This document shows positions 54,776-63,347 of a stretch of 64,000 nucleotides of DNA, one piece after another (position 1 is the first letter of the stretch; every line of letters begins with the position of its first letter). Source of the stretch: Pseudomonas zanjanensis. GTDB taxonomy: Bacteria > Pseudomonadota > Gammaproteobacteria > Pseudomonadales > Pseudomonadaceae. The notes under the pieces were generated by a model. That model worked only from the letters and a program-made list of their open reading frames with translations. It did no database searches and was not told where the DNA came from. Where the stretch lies: assembly GCF_014268745.2 (NCBI RefSeq), contig NZ_JABWRB020000003.1, positions 248,001 to 312,000 on the forward strand, written 5' to 3'. Both the position numbers and the translations under genes were made by a program.

Positions 54776-56098
54776 TCAATCAGCGGGGCGAGCGAGGTGT
54801 GTGCGAACCACTTGGGCCGGGGCGAAATGGCAGGTAAACGTGCTGCCATGGCCGGGCACGCTGCTGATCTCCATGCGGGCGCGATGGCGCAGCAGGACGT
54901 GTTTGACAATGGCCAGGCCCAGCCCGGTGCCACCGGTATTGGAGTTGCGGCTGGAGTCGACGCGGTAGAAACGTTCGGTCAGGCGCGGCAGGTGCTTGCT
55001 GTCGATGCCGATGCCCGAATCGCGTACGCTCAGGTGCGCGCCTTGCTCGTCGCCCCACCAGCGCACATGGATGCGGCCCTGCTCCGGCGTGTACTTGACC
55101 GCGTTGAACACCAGGTTGGAAAACGCGCTGCGCAGTTCCGCCTCGCTGCCTTTGAGCTGCACGGCCGGGTCGGCTTCCAGGGTGATGGTCTGCTGCTTGG
55201 AACCGGACAGCTCCTGGGCATCTTCGACAATGATTTGCAGCAGGTCGTCGATCGGCACCGGCTGGTTGTCGGACGGGTAATCGGTGGCTTCCAGCTTCGC
55301 CAGCAACAACAAGTCGTTGAGCAGGGTCTGCATGCGCCCGCTTTGCTGGTGCATCTGCTGCAAGGCCCGGCTCCAGCGCGGATTTACCTCCTCGACGTTG
55401 TCGAGCAGGGTCTCCAGGTAGCCGCAGATCACCGTCAACGGCGTGCGCAATTCGTGGGAAACGTTGGCGATGAAATCCTTGCGCATCTGTTCCAACTGAT
55501 GGATACGCGTGACGTCGCGCACCAGCATCAAGTGCTCGTTGTTGCCGTAGCGGGTGATGTACAGCTGGATACGCAACCGGTCATTGGTGGGCGAAGGGAT
55601 CTCCAGCGGCTCGGCGTAATTGGCTTGCTCGAAATATTCCTTGAAGCGCGGATGGCGCACCAGGTTGGTCACCGGTTGGCCGCTGTCCTGGGGTGTCTTG
55701 AGGCCCAACAGGGTCTCGGCAGCGCGGTTCCACCATTCCAGGTTGCCTTCGCTGTCGAGCATGATCACCGCGTCTTTCAGCGCGGCGGTGGATTCCTGGA
55801 CCCGGTCGATTACCGCCTGCAGGCGCCCGCGAACGCGCTGGTCACGCCGTTGCAGGTGGTAGATGCTGTCGAACACCTCACCCCATAAGCCATAGCCGTC
55901 GGGCGGGGCTTCGTCGGGTTGATGCAGGCGCAGCCATTCATGCAGGCGCAGCAATTGCTTGAGTGTCCAGGCCAGGTAAAGCCCCAGGCCCGCGGCCAGG
56001 CTCCAGCCGTAATAACCGCTGATCAGGCCGATCAGCAAACAGCCAGTCACCAGCAACAACATGTGGCGAATCAGGGTGCCATGCCAGTTTTGATTCAC
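54776..56098 (-). CDS. phoR: Phosphate regulon sensor histidine kinase
   Basis: The 440-residue protein has two TMs at about 10-47, a linker, a PAS domain (about 100-195), HisKA with His215 (VSHELRTP) and HATPase_c with NLVFNAVKYTP and GGTGLGLAIVKH. It lacks a large periplasmic sensor, as is usual for PhoR. I use GTG 56098 (VNQNWHG) with AAGGA eight bases upstream. phoB is upstream with a palindromic repeat in the 100-bp gap. Confidence 0.94.
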   Translation of the reverse strand: MNQNWHGTLIRHMLLLVTGCLLIGLISGYYGWSLAAGLGLYLAWTLKQLLRLHEWLRLHQPDEAPPDGYGLWGEVFDSIYHLQRRDQRVRGRLQAVIDRVQESTAALKDAVIMLDSEGNLEWWNRAAETLLGLKTPQDSGQPVTNLVRHPRFKEYFEQANYAEPLEIPSPTNDRLRIQLYITRYGNNEHLMLVRDVTRIHQLEQMRKDFIANVSHELRTPLTVICGYLETLLDNVEEVNPRWSRALQQMHQQSGRMQTLLNDLLLLAKLEATDYPSDNQPVPIDDLLQIIVEDAQELSGSKQQTITLEADPAVQLKGSEAELRSAFSNLVFNAVKYTPEQGRIHVRWWGDEQGAHLSVRDSGIGIDSKHLPRLTERFYRVDSSRNSNTGGTGLGLAIVKHVLLRHRARMEISSVPGHGSTFTCHFAPAQVVRTHLARPAD

Positions 56099-56114
56099 GG
56101 AAAATCCTTGGGAG

Positions 56115-56198
56115 AAAAGCAGCTCCAAGCTTCAAGCGGCAAGCGAAGAGCTACGCGGCTTTGACTTGCCGCTAGTAGCTGAACGCTTGCAGCTGCTC
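56115..56198. repeat. Palindromic repeat between phoB and phoR
   Basis: AGCAGCTCCAAGCTTCAAGC on the left is the imperfect inverse of GAACGCTTGCAGCTGCT on the right. GCGGCAAG/CTTGCCGC forms the inner stem. It is the same family as 50050-50146. In the phoBR mRNA it would form a large hairpin directly after the phoB stop. Confidence 0.65.
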
Positions 56199-56888
56199 TC
56201 AAGCCTTTGTCGAAAAACGATAACCGGTGCCGCGCACGGTTTGTACCAGATTTTCATAGGCATCGCCGAGGGCCTTGCGCAGGCGTCGGATATGCACGTC
56301 CACGGTGCGTTCCTCGACGTAGACGTTACCGCCCCAGACCTGGTCCAACAGTTGGCCGCGGGTGTAGGCACGTTCCTGGTGAGTCATGAAGAATTGCAGC
56401 AGACGGTATTCGGTCGGGCCCATCTCGGCGGGTTTGCCGTCGATGGTCACGCGGTGGCTGATCGGGTCGAGCAGCAGGCCACCGACTTCAATCGGCGCTT
56501 CGCCATCGGTCGGCCCGGCGCGTCGCAGCACGGCCTTCAGGCGCGCCACCAGCTCCCGTGGGGAGAACGGCTTGGTGATGTAGTCGTCGGCGCCGACTTC
56601 CAGGCCTTGGATCTTGTTGTCCTCTTCGCCCTTGGCGGTGAGCATGATGATCGGAATATCACCGGTCAGCTCGTCGCGCTTGAGCCGTCGCGCCAGTTCG
56701 ATGCCTGACGTGCCGGGCAGCATCCAGTCCAGCAGGATCAGGTCGGGCTTGCGGTCGACGATGATGGCATGGGCCTGTTGAGAGTTTTCTGCTTCCATGC
56801 AGTCATAGCCGGCCATCTCCAACGCAACGGCGATCATCTCGCGGATGGGCGCCTCGTCGTCGACGATCAGAATGCTCCTGCCAACCAT
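56199..56888 (-). CDS. phoB: Phosphate regulon response regulator
   Basis: The 229-residue OmpR-type regulator has a receiver with phospho-acceptor Asp54 (LILLDWMLPG). Its winged-helix domain ends with VQTVRGTGYRFS and has DVHIRRLRKALG as recognition region. It binds PHO boxes when phosphorylated by PhoR. Candidate PHO boxes lie in its own upstream region. Confidence 0.96.
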   Translation of the reverse strand: MVGRSILIVDDEAPIREMIAVALEMAGYDCMEAENSQQAHAIIVDRKPDLILLDWMLPGTSGIELARRLKRDELTGDIPIIMLTAKGEEDNKIQGLEVGADDYITKPFSPRELVARLKAVLRRAGPTDGEAPIEVGGLLLDPISHRVTIDGKPAEMGPTEYRLLQFFMTHQERAYTRGQLLDQVWGGNVYVEERTVDVHIRRLRKALGDAYENLVQTVRGTGYRFSTKA

Positions 56889-56900
56889 GGGGTAATCCTC

Positions 56901-56959
56901 TTGTCATTTAACTGTCTTGCGCCGCATTAGATAACGGAATTATTGCAGTCGTGTGACAG
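56901..56959 (-). promoter_or_regulatory. Two candidate PHO boxes between phoB and the divergent gene
   Basis: On the minus strand CTGTCACACGACTGCAAT (56942-56959) fits the PhoB repeat at 12 of 14 key positions. It lies about 55 bp upstream of phoB, suitable for autoregulation. On the plus strand TTGTCATTTAACTGTCTT (56901-56918) is a second match facing the secreted-protein gene at 57041. Confidence 0.6.
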
Positions 56960-57040
56960 TTATTTCGTCCTGCGGCAAGGGAGGGGATCCTGGACTACGC
57001 TTTTCAGTCCGAATCCTGACAACTACAAAGGAAGGTTTCC

Positions 57041-57424
57041 ATGAAACAAATGACTGTTTCTTTCAAAGCCCTGCTGATGGCAGCTGCTCTGGCCCTGCCT
57101 GGGGTTGCGATGGCTGCCGATCCTGCAATGGAGAAGGATGGCATGTTCACCGACCATAAGGGCATGACCCTTTACACCTTCGCCAAAGACTCGGCTGGTA
57201 AGTCGGCATGCAATGACAAGTGTGCGGCTAACTGGCCACCGCTGATGGCTGAGGCGGGTGATGAATCCAAGGACGACTGGACCGTAATCAAGCGCGATGA
57301 TGGCTCAATGCAGTGGGCCTATCAGGGCATGCCGCTGTACACCTTCGTGATGGACAAGAAGGCCGGAGACATGACCGGCGACGGCAAAATGGACGGCGCC
57401 TGGAAAGTGGCCAAGGCTAAATAA
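57041..57424 (+). CDS. COG4315/PF03640-type secreted repeat protein
   Basis: The 127-residue product has a signal peptide (about 1-25, ending VAMAA). Two repeats follow of the type GMTLYTFAKDS...CNDKCAANWPPL and GMPLYTFVMDKKAGDMTGDG, the lipoprotein-repeat family of unknown function. Two cysteines (CNDKC) sit between the repeats. AAAGGAAGG precedes the ATG. It is divergent from phoB and may respond to phosphate if the plus-strand PHO box is real. Confidence 0.85.
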   Translation: MKQMTVSFKALLMAAALALPGVAMAADPAMEKDGMFTDHKGMTLYTFAKDSAGKSACNDKCAANWPPLMAEAGDESKDDWTVIKRDDGSMQWAYQGMPLYTFVMDKKAGDMTGDGKMDGAWKVAKAK

Positions 57425-57447
57425 CGCGTCCCGCTGAGACGCTTTTT

Positions 57448-57541
57448 TGTGGCGAGGGAGCTTGCTCCCGCTCGGTTGCGCAGCGACCGCAAAAATCTTG
57501 GGCCGCTCCGCAGCCCAGCGGGAGCAAGCTCCCTCGCCACA
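57448..57541. repeat. REP pair, GGCGAGGGAGCTTGCTCCCGCT type
   Basis: Inverted units at 57448-57473 and 57516-57541 lie in the convergent gap before ubiA. The preceding TTTTTT at 57443 may form a terminator tail with upstream CGTCCCGCTGAGACG. Confidence 0.82.
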
Positions 57542-57604
57542 AAGGCTTTCATAAGCCAAGGTTCAATGCTGGCATGAGCCAAAGTTTAGTGCAGGGGCTC
57601 GGTT

Positions 57605-58495
57605 TCAGCGCAACGCGTAATCCAACACAATCCCCACGAAAATCGCCAAGCCGGCCCAATGGTTGTGCAAGAAAGCCTGGAAGCAGCGCATCCGGTCCCT
57701 GCCTCGGGTGTACCAGAATTCCCAGGCGAAGCACGCGGCCGCGGCCACCAGCCCCAGGTGGAACCAGCCACCCAGTTGGAATTTCGACCCGGCCAACAGC
57801 AGGCAACCCAAGGCCAGGCCTTGCAGCGTCAGGATGATCACCCGGTCGGCATCGCCAAACAGAATCGCCGTGGACTTCACGCCGATGCGCAGGTCGTCGT
57901 CCCGGTCGGTCATGGCGTAATAGGTGTCGTAGCCCACTGTCCACAGCAAATTGGCGATGTACAGCAACCAGGCGGCCGCCGGCAGATGCCCGGTTTCGGC
58001 GGTGAACGCCATCGGCATGCCCCAGGAGAACGCCGCCCCCAGCACCACTTGCGGGTAGTAGGTATAACGCTTCATGAACGGGTAACTGAATGCCAGGGCC
58101 AGGCCGCCGAGGGACAGCAGGATGGTCGGTGCATTGGTGCACAACACCAGCAGGAAACTCACGCTCATCAGCACGGCGAAGAACACCAGCGCCTCTTTCG
58201 AACTGATCTTGCCGCTCACCAGCGGGCGTTGTTCGGTGCGTTTGACGTGGCCGTCCACCTTGCGGTCGGCCCAGTCGTTGATCACGCAGCCGCCAGCACG
58301 GGTCAGCACCACACCGAGGATGAAAATCACCACGTTGGCGATGGACGGCGAGCCTTCACCGGCAATCCACAGTGCCCACAACGTCGGCCACAGCAGCAGG
58401 TAGATGCCGATGGGCTTGTCCATGCGGGTCAGTTGCACGAAGTCCCATGCCCGTGGGTTCAGGCGATTCAAGGATTTGAGCAGTTGCACATACAT
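57605..58495 (-). CDS. ubiA: 4-hydroxybenzoate octaprenyltransferase
   Basis: The 296-residue polytopic prenyltransferase has the first Asp-rich motif NDWADRKVDGHVKRT and the second YDTYYAMTDRDDD. It attaches the polyprenyl tail to 4-hydroxybenzoate in ubiquinone synthesis. ATG 58495 overlaps the ubiC stop, so the two are translationally coupled. Confidence 0.95.
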   Translation of the reverse strand: MYVQLLKSLNRLNPRAWDFVQLTRMDKPIGIYLLLWPTLWALWIAGEGSPSIANVVIFILGVVLTRAGGCVINDWADRKVDGHVKRTEQRPLVSGKISSKEALVFFAVLMSVSFLLVLCTNAPTILLSLGGLALAFSYPFMKRYTYYPQVVLGAAFSWGMPMAFTAETGHLPAAAWLLYIANLLWTVGYDTYYAMTDRDDDLRIGVKSTAILFGDADRVIILTLQGLALGCLLLAGSKFQLGGWFHLGLVAAAACFAWEFWYTRGRDRMRCFQAFLHNHWAGLAIFVGIVLDYALR

Positions 58496-59058
58496 CAGCA
58501 ATTCTCCGAATAGGCGCGGGCGACGGTCCACAAGCGGGGCAGGAAGATTTCCGCCACCAGCACGCTCAACGCACCGCGGTCGAAACGCGAACGGCGACCC
58601 CACAGGCCACTGGCGCGTACGTCTTCCGGCAAGCCGGCCTCGGGGTAATGGCAAACCTCGATGGCCCGGCGCTGGAACGCCTGGTCGCAAAACAGCAATT
58701 CGCCCAGGGAGCGGCTGCCCAACTCGTCCATCTGCAACCCGTCACCCTGCAAGGCGCTGCGCGCCGCCACGCTGCGGGCGAACACCCAAGGCTGGTCGCG
58801 ACCGCGTAGATACACCTCGCGTACCCAACCTTCGCTGCCCTCGGTCAGGTCCAGCGCGGCACATTCGTCGGCGCGCAATGGCTGCCAGCCTTCGAACAAT
58901 GGGGTCACGCTGAAATGGCCGTCCGACAGGCGCGTGAGGCGCCGAGTCAGGGAGCCTTCGTCGAACAACCAATCGAGTACACCGGCATCGGGGCGGGGCG
59001 ACAGCAGGTGCTGGGGCAGCCATTGGAGTGTAGGAAAAATCGAATTTGTATGCGGCAC
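58495..59058 (-). CDS. ubiC: Chorismate lyase
   Basis: The product is about 187 residues and converts chorismate to 4-hydroxybenzoate and pyruvate. Family strings GSEGWVREVYLRG and RSLGELLFCDQ are present, with a conserved Arg and Glu for catalysis. GTG 59058 (reads VPHTNSIFPTLQW) fits the family; ATG 59100 would add 14 residues. Neither has a strong Shine-Dalgarno. It is divergent from rubredoxin. Confidence 0.92.
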   Translation of the reverse strand: MPHTNSIFPTLQWLPQHLLSPRPDAGVLDWLFDEGSLTRRLTRLSDGHFSVTPLFEGWQPLRADECAALDLTEGSEGWVREVYLRGRDQPWVFARSVAARSALQGDGLQMDELGSRSLGELLFCDQAFQRRAIEVCHYPEAGLPEDVRASGLWGRRSRFDRGALSVLVAEIFLPRLWTVARAYSENC

Positions 59059-59233
59059 AGAGGTCTTGAATGGCAGCAAATGAGGCCGCGAGCTTACCAT
59101 GTCGGTCACGGGTTTTGACCGGCCCGGCCTGCTGCCTGCCGATCGTGCTTGCATCTGGCGCGACCGATCAGTACAAAACGGCCCTGAGCCGGAAAATACC
59201 GGCCAAGGCCTGACATCTCGAGGAAGTATTGGA

Positions 59234-59401
59234 ATGAAGAAGTGGCAATGTATCGTCTGCGGCCTGATCTACAACGAAGCTGACGGCTGGCCTGACGATG
59301 GCATCGCGCCCGGCACTCGCTGGGAAGATGTACCGGCGGACTGGCTGTGCCCGGACTGCGGTGTCGGCAAAATGGATTTCGAAATGATCGAAATCAACTG
59401 A
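59234..59401 (+). CDS. Rubredoxin
   Basis: The 55-residue iron protein has four Cys ligands in CIVCGLIYNEADGW and CPDCGVGKMDF, close to the standard rubredoxin length. It carries electrons from the reductase encoded 25 bp downstream to an unknown acceptor. GAGGAAG precedes the ATG. Pseudomonas genomes may have two rubredoxin genes here; only one is present. Confidence 0.95.
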   Translation: MKKWQCIVCGLIYNEADGWPDDGIAPGTRWEDVPADWLCPDCGVGKMDFEMIEIN

Positions 59402-59426
59402 TCGTTTCATTTAAATGGAGAGCAAC

Positions 59427-60575
59427 ATGAGTGCACCTGTCGTCATCGTCGGTACTGGGCTGGCCGGTTATAACCTGGCCCGGGAGTTTCGCAAGCTCGA
59501 CAGCGAAACCCCGCTGCTGCTGATCACCGCGGACGACGGTCGTTCATACTCCAAGCCGATGCTCTCCACGGGCTTTGGCAAGAACAAAGATGCCGACGGT
59601 TTGAGCATGGCTGAACCGGGGGCCATGGCCGAACAACTCAAGGCCGAGGTGCGCACCCACACCCGCATCAGCGGTATCGATCCGGGCCACAAACGGCTGT
59701 GGATCGGCGAGGAGGCGGTGAATTACCGCGACCTGATCCTGGCCTGGGGCGCCGAAACCGTGCGCGTGCCGGTACAGGGCGACGCGGCGGACCTGATCTT
59801 TCCCATCAACGACCTGGAAGACTACGCGCGCTTCAGGGCTGCGGCCGTCGGCAAGCGCCGGGTGTTGTTGTTGGGTGCCGGTCTGATTGGCTGCGAGTTC
59901 GCCAACGACCTGAGCCTGGGGGGCTACGAAGTCGAGTTGGTGGCGCCGTGCGAGCAAGTCATGCCGACGCTGCTGCATCCGGCCGCTGCGGCAGCGGTCC
60001 AGGCCGGGCTGGAAAGCCTCGGTGCGCGCTTCCACTTGGGCCCTGTGCTCAACCGCTTGCAGAAGGTCGCCGATGGGCTGGAGGCGCACCTGTCCGACGG
60101 CCAGGTGATCGCCTGCGACCTGGTGGTCTCGGCCATCGGCCTGCGTCCACGCATCGACCTGGCGGCGGCCGCCGGGCTGGTGGTCAACCGCGGCGTCGTG
60201 GTCGATCGTCACCTGAAAACCTCCCACGCCAATATCTACGCCCTGGGCGATTGCGCCGAGGTCGACGGCTTGAACCTGCTGTATGTCATGCCGCTGATGA
60301 GCTGCGCCCGAGCCTTGGCCCAAACCCTGGCCGGCAACCCGACTGCCGTCAGTTACGGTGCCATGCCGATTACCGTAAAAACCCCGGTGTGCCCATTGGT
60401 CGTGTCGCCGCCACCACGAGGCAGCGAAGGCGTGTGGAGCGTCGAAGGGCAGGGCGCGGACATCAAGGCACTGTGCCGAGACGCTCAAGGCAATCTGTTG
60501 GGCTACGCGCTGACGGGCACGGCAGTGATGGAGAAACTGGCGCTGAACAAGGAGCTTCCAGCCCTGCTGGCGTAA
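59427..60575 (+). CDS. Rubredoxin reductase (FAD-dependent oxidoreductase)
   Basis: The 382-residue flavoprotein has the FAD-binding VVIVGTGLAGYNLAREF. The central NADH-binding VLLLGAGLIGCEFANDL and the second FAD motif IYALGDCAEVDGL are also present. It passes electrons from NADH to rubredoxin. ATG 59427 (MSAPVVIV) follows TGGAGAG; ATG 59415 would add four residues. It forms a two-gene operon with rubredoxin. Confidence 0.93.
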   Translation: MSAPVVIVGTGLAGYNLAREFRKLDSETPLLLITADDGRSYSKPMLSTGFGKNKDADGLSMAEPGAMAEQLKAEVRTHTRISGIDPGHKRLWIGEEAVNYRDLILAWGAETVRVPVQGDAADLIFPINDLEDYARFRAAAVGKRRVLLLGAGLIGCEFANDLSLGGYEVELVAPCEQVMPTLLHPAAAAAVQAGLESLGARFHLGPVLNRLQKVADGLEAHLSDGQVIACDLVVSAIGLRPRIDLAAAAGLVVNRGVVVDRHLKTSHANIYALGDCAEVDGLNLLYVMPLMSCARALAQTLAGNPTAVSYGAMPITVKTPVCPLVVSPPPRGSEGVWSVEGQGADIKALCRDAQGNLLGYALTGTAVMEKLALNKELPALLA

Positions 60576-60766
60576 ATACTGGTCGTTCTGTCGCAAAAAC
60601 CCTACTTTTGGTCCCACAAAGGTCTTCCGGACACTGGCGCGGTTTTCGGCACCGTGCCATCCTCACTCCCGTCTGCCGCAGAGTAGAGCCTGCGGCGCCT
60701 TAGGGGCTGTTCCAAAGAGAACAGCACGGACATAACAACAAAAAAACCGTCAAAGGGGCTTCATTC

Positions 60767-61042
60767 ATGCGTAAACCAGAACTCGCCGCCGCCATCGCGG
60801 AAAAAGCAGACCTCACCAAAGAACAAGCCAACCGCGTCCTCAACGCCGTTCTCGAAGAAATCACCGGCGCCCTGCACCGCAAGGACAGCGTTACCCTGGT
60901 GGGCTTCGGCACTTTCCTGCAACGCCACCGCGGCGCCCGCACTGGCAAGAACCCACAAACCGGTGAGCCAGTGAAGATCAAGGCCAGCAACACCGTTGCC
61001 TTCAAACCAGGCAAGTTCTTGAAAGACAGCGTTAACCCATAA
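60767..61042 (+). CDS. HU family DNA-binding protein
   Basis: The 91-residue histone-like protein starts MRKPELAAAIAEKADLTKEQ, with GFGTFLQRHRGARTGKNPQTGEPVKIKAS providing the DNA-intercalating Pro loop. It acts in nucleoid structure. An intrinsic terminator follows at 61086. The leader contains a small CTGTTC/GAACAG hairpin (60716-60733). Confidence 0.94.
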   Translation: MRKPELAAAIAEKADLTKEQANRVLNAVLEEITGALHRKDSVTLVGFGTFLQRHRGARTGKNPQTGEPVKIKASNTVAFKPGKFLKDSVNP

Positions 61043-61085
61043 TTGCGACGAGTACCTCGGCCAGGGGGAAGAAAGCAGCAATCGA

Positions 61086-61119
61086 AAGGGCATACCGATG
61101 AATCGGCATGCCCTTTTTT
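61086..61119 (+). terminator. Intrinsic terminator of the HU gene
   Basis: AAGGGCATACCGAT pairs with ATCGGCATGCCCTT (one mismatch), loop GA, followed by six T, about 45 bp after the HU stop. Confidence 0.88.
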
Positions 61120-61168
61120 GTGTGGCTTGCAAGCAGTTTGAGACAGCGATGGCTTGGTGCCCGTTATC

Positions 61169-61306
61169 CGTGGCGAGGGAGCTTGCTCCCGCTGGGTCGC
61201 GAAGCGGCCCCAAAAAAGCGACGACTGCTGCGCAGCCGAGCGGGAGCAAGCTCCCTCGCCACAGGTTGGAGATGCCTAAGTGGGACCGAGCTTGCTCGCG
61301 ATGGCG
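61169..61306. repeat. REP pair plus a single REP
   Basis: Inverted GGCGAGGGAGCTTGCTCCCGCT units occur at 61169-61194 and 61239-61264. A lone degenerate GGGACCGAGCTTGCTCGCGA unit at 61281-61303 ends close to the downstream peptidase stop. Confidence 0.82.
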
Positions 61307-61311
61307 CCGGC

Positions 61312-62403
61312 CTAGTCCGCGGAAGTCTTCGGCTGCGCCAACACCTTCAAGGCCGCCTTGCGCTCGTCGATCGGCAATTTGCCCAGCTGTTCCACCGCCG
61401 CGTAAAACCCAACCCAGTCCCCATCCTTCTGCTTGAACAGCGCCACAAACGCCGGCACCCACTGGTCATACAGCCCGAACGGCAGCAATCGTGCATTGTT
61501 CAAGGGCGCATAGACCCAGGCGTCGTAGCGTTTGTCGCCTGCCCATTGGGTATCGCGCAGTTGCTCATAGTCGGTGCGCAGGCGTTCGAACTCCGCCGCT
61601 TTGCGTTGGCGCATTCCCTCGGCCGGCAAGGGTTGGGCGTAGAGCTTTTCCAGGCGCTGGCGGGTATCGAGGATCAGTTGGATGAACTGGTCGCGCTGGC
61701 GCACCTGCTTGCCATTGTCTGGCGTCAGCTCACGACTGGCGCGCCATTGCCGGGTGCCTTCCTGTTCGACGAAGGTGGCGAAGGACTCATTGAATTCAGT
61801 GTCGTCCTGTACATAAAACCGTTGGTGCGCCAGTTCATGAAAGATCAGCGTCGCCAGGCGTTCGTCGCCCCAATGCATCATCGAACTCAGGATCGGATCG
61901 TCGAACCAGCCCAGCGTCGAATAGGCTTCTACCCCACCAATCGTGACGTCCATGCCCTGCAAGCGCTGCAACGCGGCCTCGCCACGGGCGGCGCCCTGGC
62001 TGTAATAGCCGCGATAAGCCACGCAACCGGCAATGGGAAAACAATGGTTGTGCGGTGCCAGGGAAAACTCTGGCGTGGCGAAGACGTTCCAGACTACGAA
62101 CGGCCGGCCAATATCCGCATACAGGCGATAGCTTCGATTGTCCGGTAGATGCAGGTGATTACTGGCGAACGTCCGTGCCTCACGCGCCTGGGCCAAGTGC
62201 GCTTTGAGCTGGGCATCGCGGGCGGGGTCGGCAATGACCTGGTCGATAGGCTCGCGGGCCTGCAACAACCGCAGCTGCCCGCCGACGAGTTGGCTGTAGT
62301 AACCGGCGCTAGCGCAACCGTTCAGTAACAAAAGCAGGAGGCCTGGAAACAAAATCTGGAAAACACGGTCGAGTAACCGATGGCTTGAACGCGGCCTGAT
62401 CAA
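61312..62403 (-). CDS. Predicted aminopeptidase lipoprotein (COG4324-like)
   Basis: The product is about 363 residues with a lipoprotein signal (LLLLLNGCASAG, lipobox Cys about residue 29) and a zinc-peptidase motif IFHELAHQRFYVQDD. A YGGYYSQG-like region is also present. It is expected to be anchored in the envelope. The start here is TTG 62403 with AGGGTG upstream; a GTG about eleven codons later is also possible. It is divergent from the lipoprotein genes. Confidence 0.85.
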   Translation of the reverse strand: MIRPRSSHRLLDRVFQILFPGLLLLLLNGCASAGYYSQLVGGQLRLLQAREPIDQVIADPARDAQLKAHLAQAREARTFASNHLHLPDNRSYRLYADIGRPFVVWNVFATPEFSLAPHNHCFPIAGCVAYRGYYSQGAARGEAALQRLQGMDVTIGGVEAYSTLGWFDDPILSSMMHWGDERLATLIFHELAHQRFYVQDDTEFNESFATFVEQEGTRQWRASRELTPDNGKQVRQRDQFIQLILDTRQRLEKLYAQPLPAEGMRQRKAAEFERLRTDYEQLRDTQWAGDKRYDAWVYAPLNNARLLPFGLYDQWVPAFVALFKQKDGDWVGFYAAVEQLGKLPIDERKAALKVLAQPKTSAD

Positions 62404-62461
62404 TTGGAATCACCCTGGGAAGTCTGCCCACAAGACTATCTCGCTTGCCTGGAGCTTCGCT

Positions 62462-62875
62462 ATGCGCGTGTTGATGCTGACGAGTGGCCTGTTGTTGCTC
62501 ACCGGTTGTGCCGGCTTGCCTGACCCCGATCCATCCCAAGCGTGGATCGATCTGGGCAATCAGCAGGACACCGCGCTACAGGCGCTGGAAGTCGATGACA
62601 AGATGTCCGTCGACAGACGTTATTTCGAAGTGCAACCCGGCAGCCATGAGTTGACGGTGCGTTACCAGTTTGCCGTCGAACCCGGCAACATCGGCCCGGA
62701 CGCGGAGCCGCTGTGGCGCGATTGCCGGTTGAACCTGAAATTCAAGGATTTCAACGCAGGCCAACGTTACCAGCTGCAGGCCGGCAGCATTGGTTTCCGG
62801 CCATGGGCCAAGCTTTACGATCAGCAGCGCAAGGTGGTGGGGCAAGGTACGCCGGCGGGCTGCCAACAAACGTGA
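62462..62875 (+). CDS. Small lipoprotein, paralogue 1
   Basis: The 137-residue product has a lipoprotein signal (LLLLTGCAGLPD, Cys about residue 18). The mature part contains YFEVQPGSHELTVRYQF and a DFNAGQRYQLQAG stretch. The gene at 62916 encodes the same pattern, so they are tandem paralogues about 40 bp apart. The function is not known to me. Confidence 0.82.
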   Translation: MRVLMLTSGLLLLTGCAGLPDPDPSQAWIDLGNQQDTALQALEVDDKMSVDRRYFEVQPGSHELTVRYQFAVEPGNIGPDAEPLWRDCRLNLKFKDFNAGQRYQLQAGSIGFRPWAKLYDQQRKVVGQGTPAGCQQT

Positions 62876-62915
62876 TTGGCGCTATGCTCAGGGCCTGGTT
62901 TTAAGGAAACTCATC

Positions 62916-63341
62916 ATGCGCTTATCCTTGCTGTTACTGGCCCTGGTCTCTATGAGCGGTTGCGCAACGAGCCCGCTGCCCCAGGTCGACCCGAACATGG
63001 CGTGGGTTGATTTTGCTACGCCCATGCCGGGCGGCAAAATGCTGATGGCTGAAAGCCTGGACGGCCAGCGCTTGCGCGACGGACGGTTCTTCCAGGTTTC
63101 GCCGGGCAGCCACGAACTGAAAGTGCGCTTCGACTTCGAAGTATTCAGTGGGGGTGGGTTGGGCATGCAGGCCGAACCCCAAGAGCGGATGTGCTACATG
63201 CTCGTGCGTTACGACCATTTCGAGGCCGGCCAGCGCTATCGTCTGGAGGCTCGCAACCTGGCATTCACGCCGAGCGCCCGGCTCTATGACGACAAGCGTC
63301 AAATCGTCGCCGAGGAACGGCAGATCAATTGCGTTCCGTAG
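62916..63341 (+). CDS. Small lipoprotein, paralogue 2
   Basis: The 141-residue product has the lipobox SMSGCATSP (Cys about residue 16). FFQVSPGSHELKVRFDFEV and FEAGQRYRLEAR match the upstream paralogue. TTAAGGAAA precedes ATG 62916; the frame is open further left only as a read-through of the first gene's alternative frame. It probably forms an operon with paralogue 1. Confidence 0.82.
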   Translation: MRLSLLLLALVSMSGCATSPLPQVDPNMAWVDFATPMPGGKMLMAESLDGQRLRDGRFFQVSPGSHELKVRFDFEVFSGGGLGMQAEPQERMCYMLVRYDHFEAGQRYRLEARNLAFTPSARLYDDKRQIVAEERQINCVP

Positions 63342-63347
63342 GAATCC

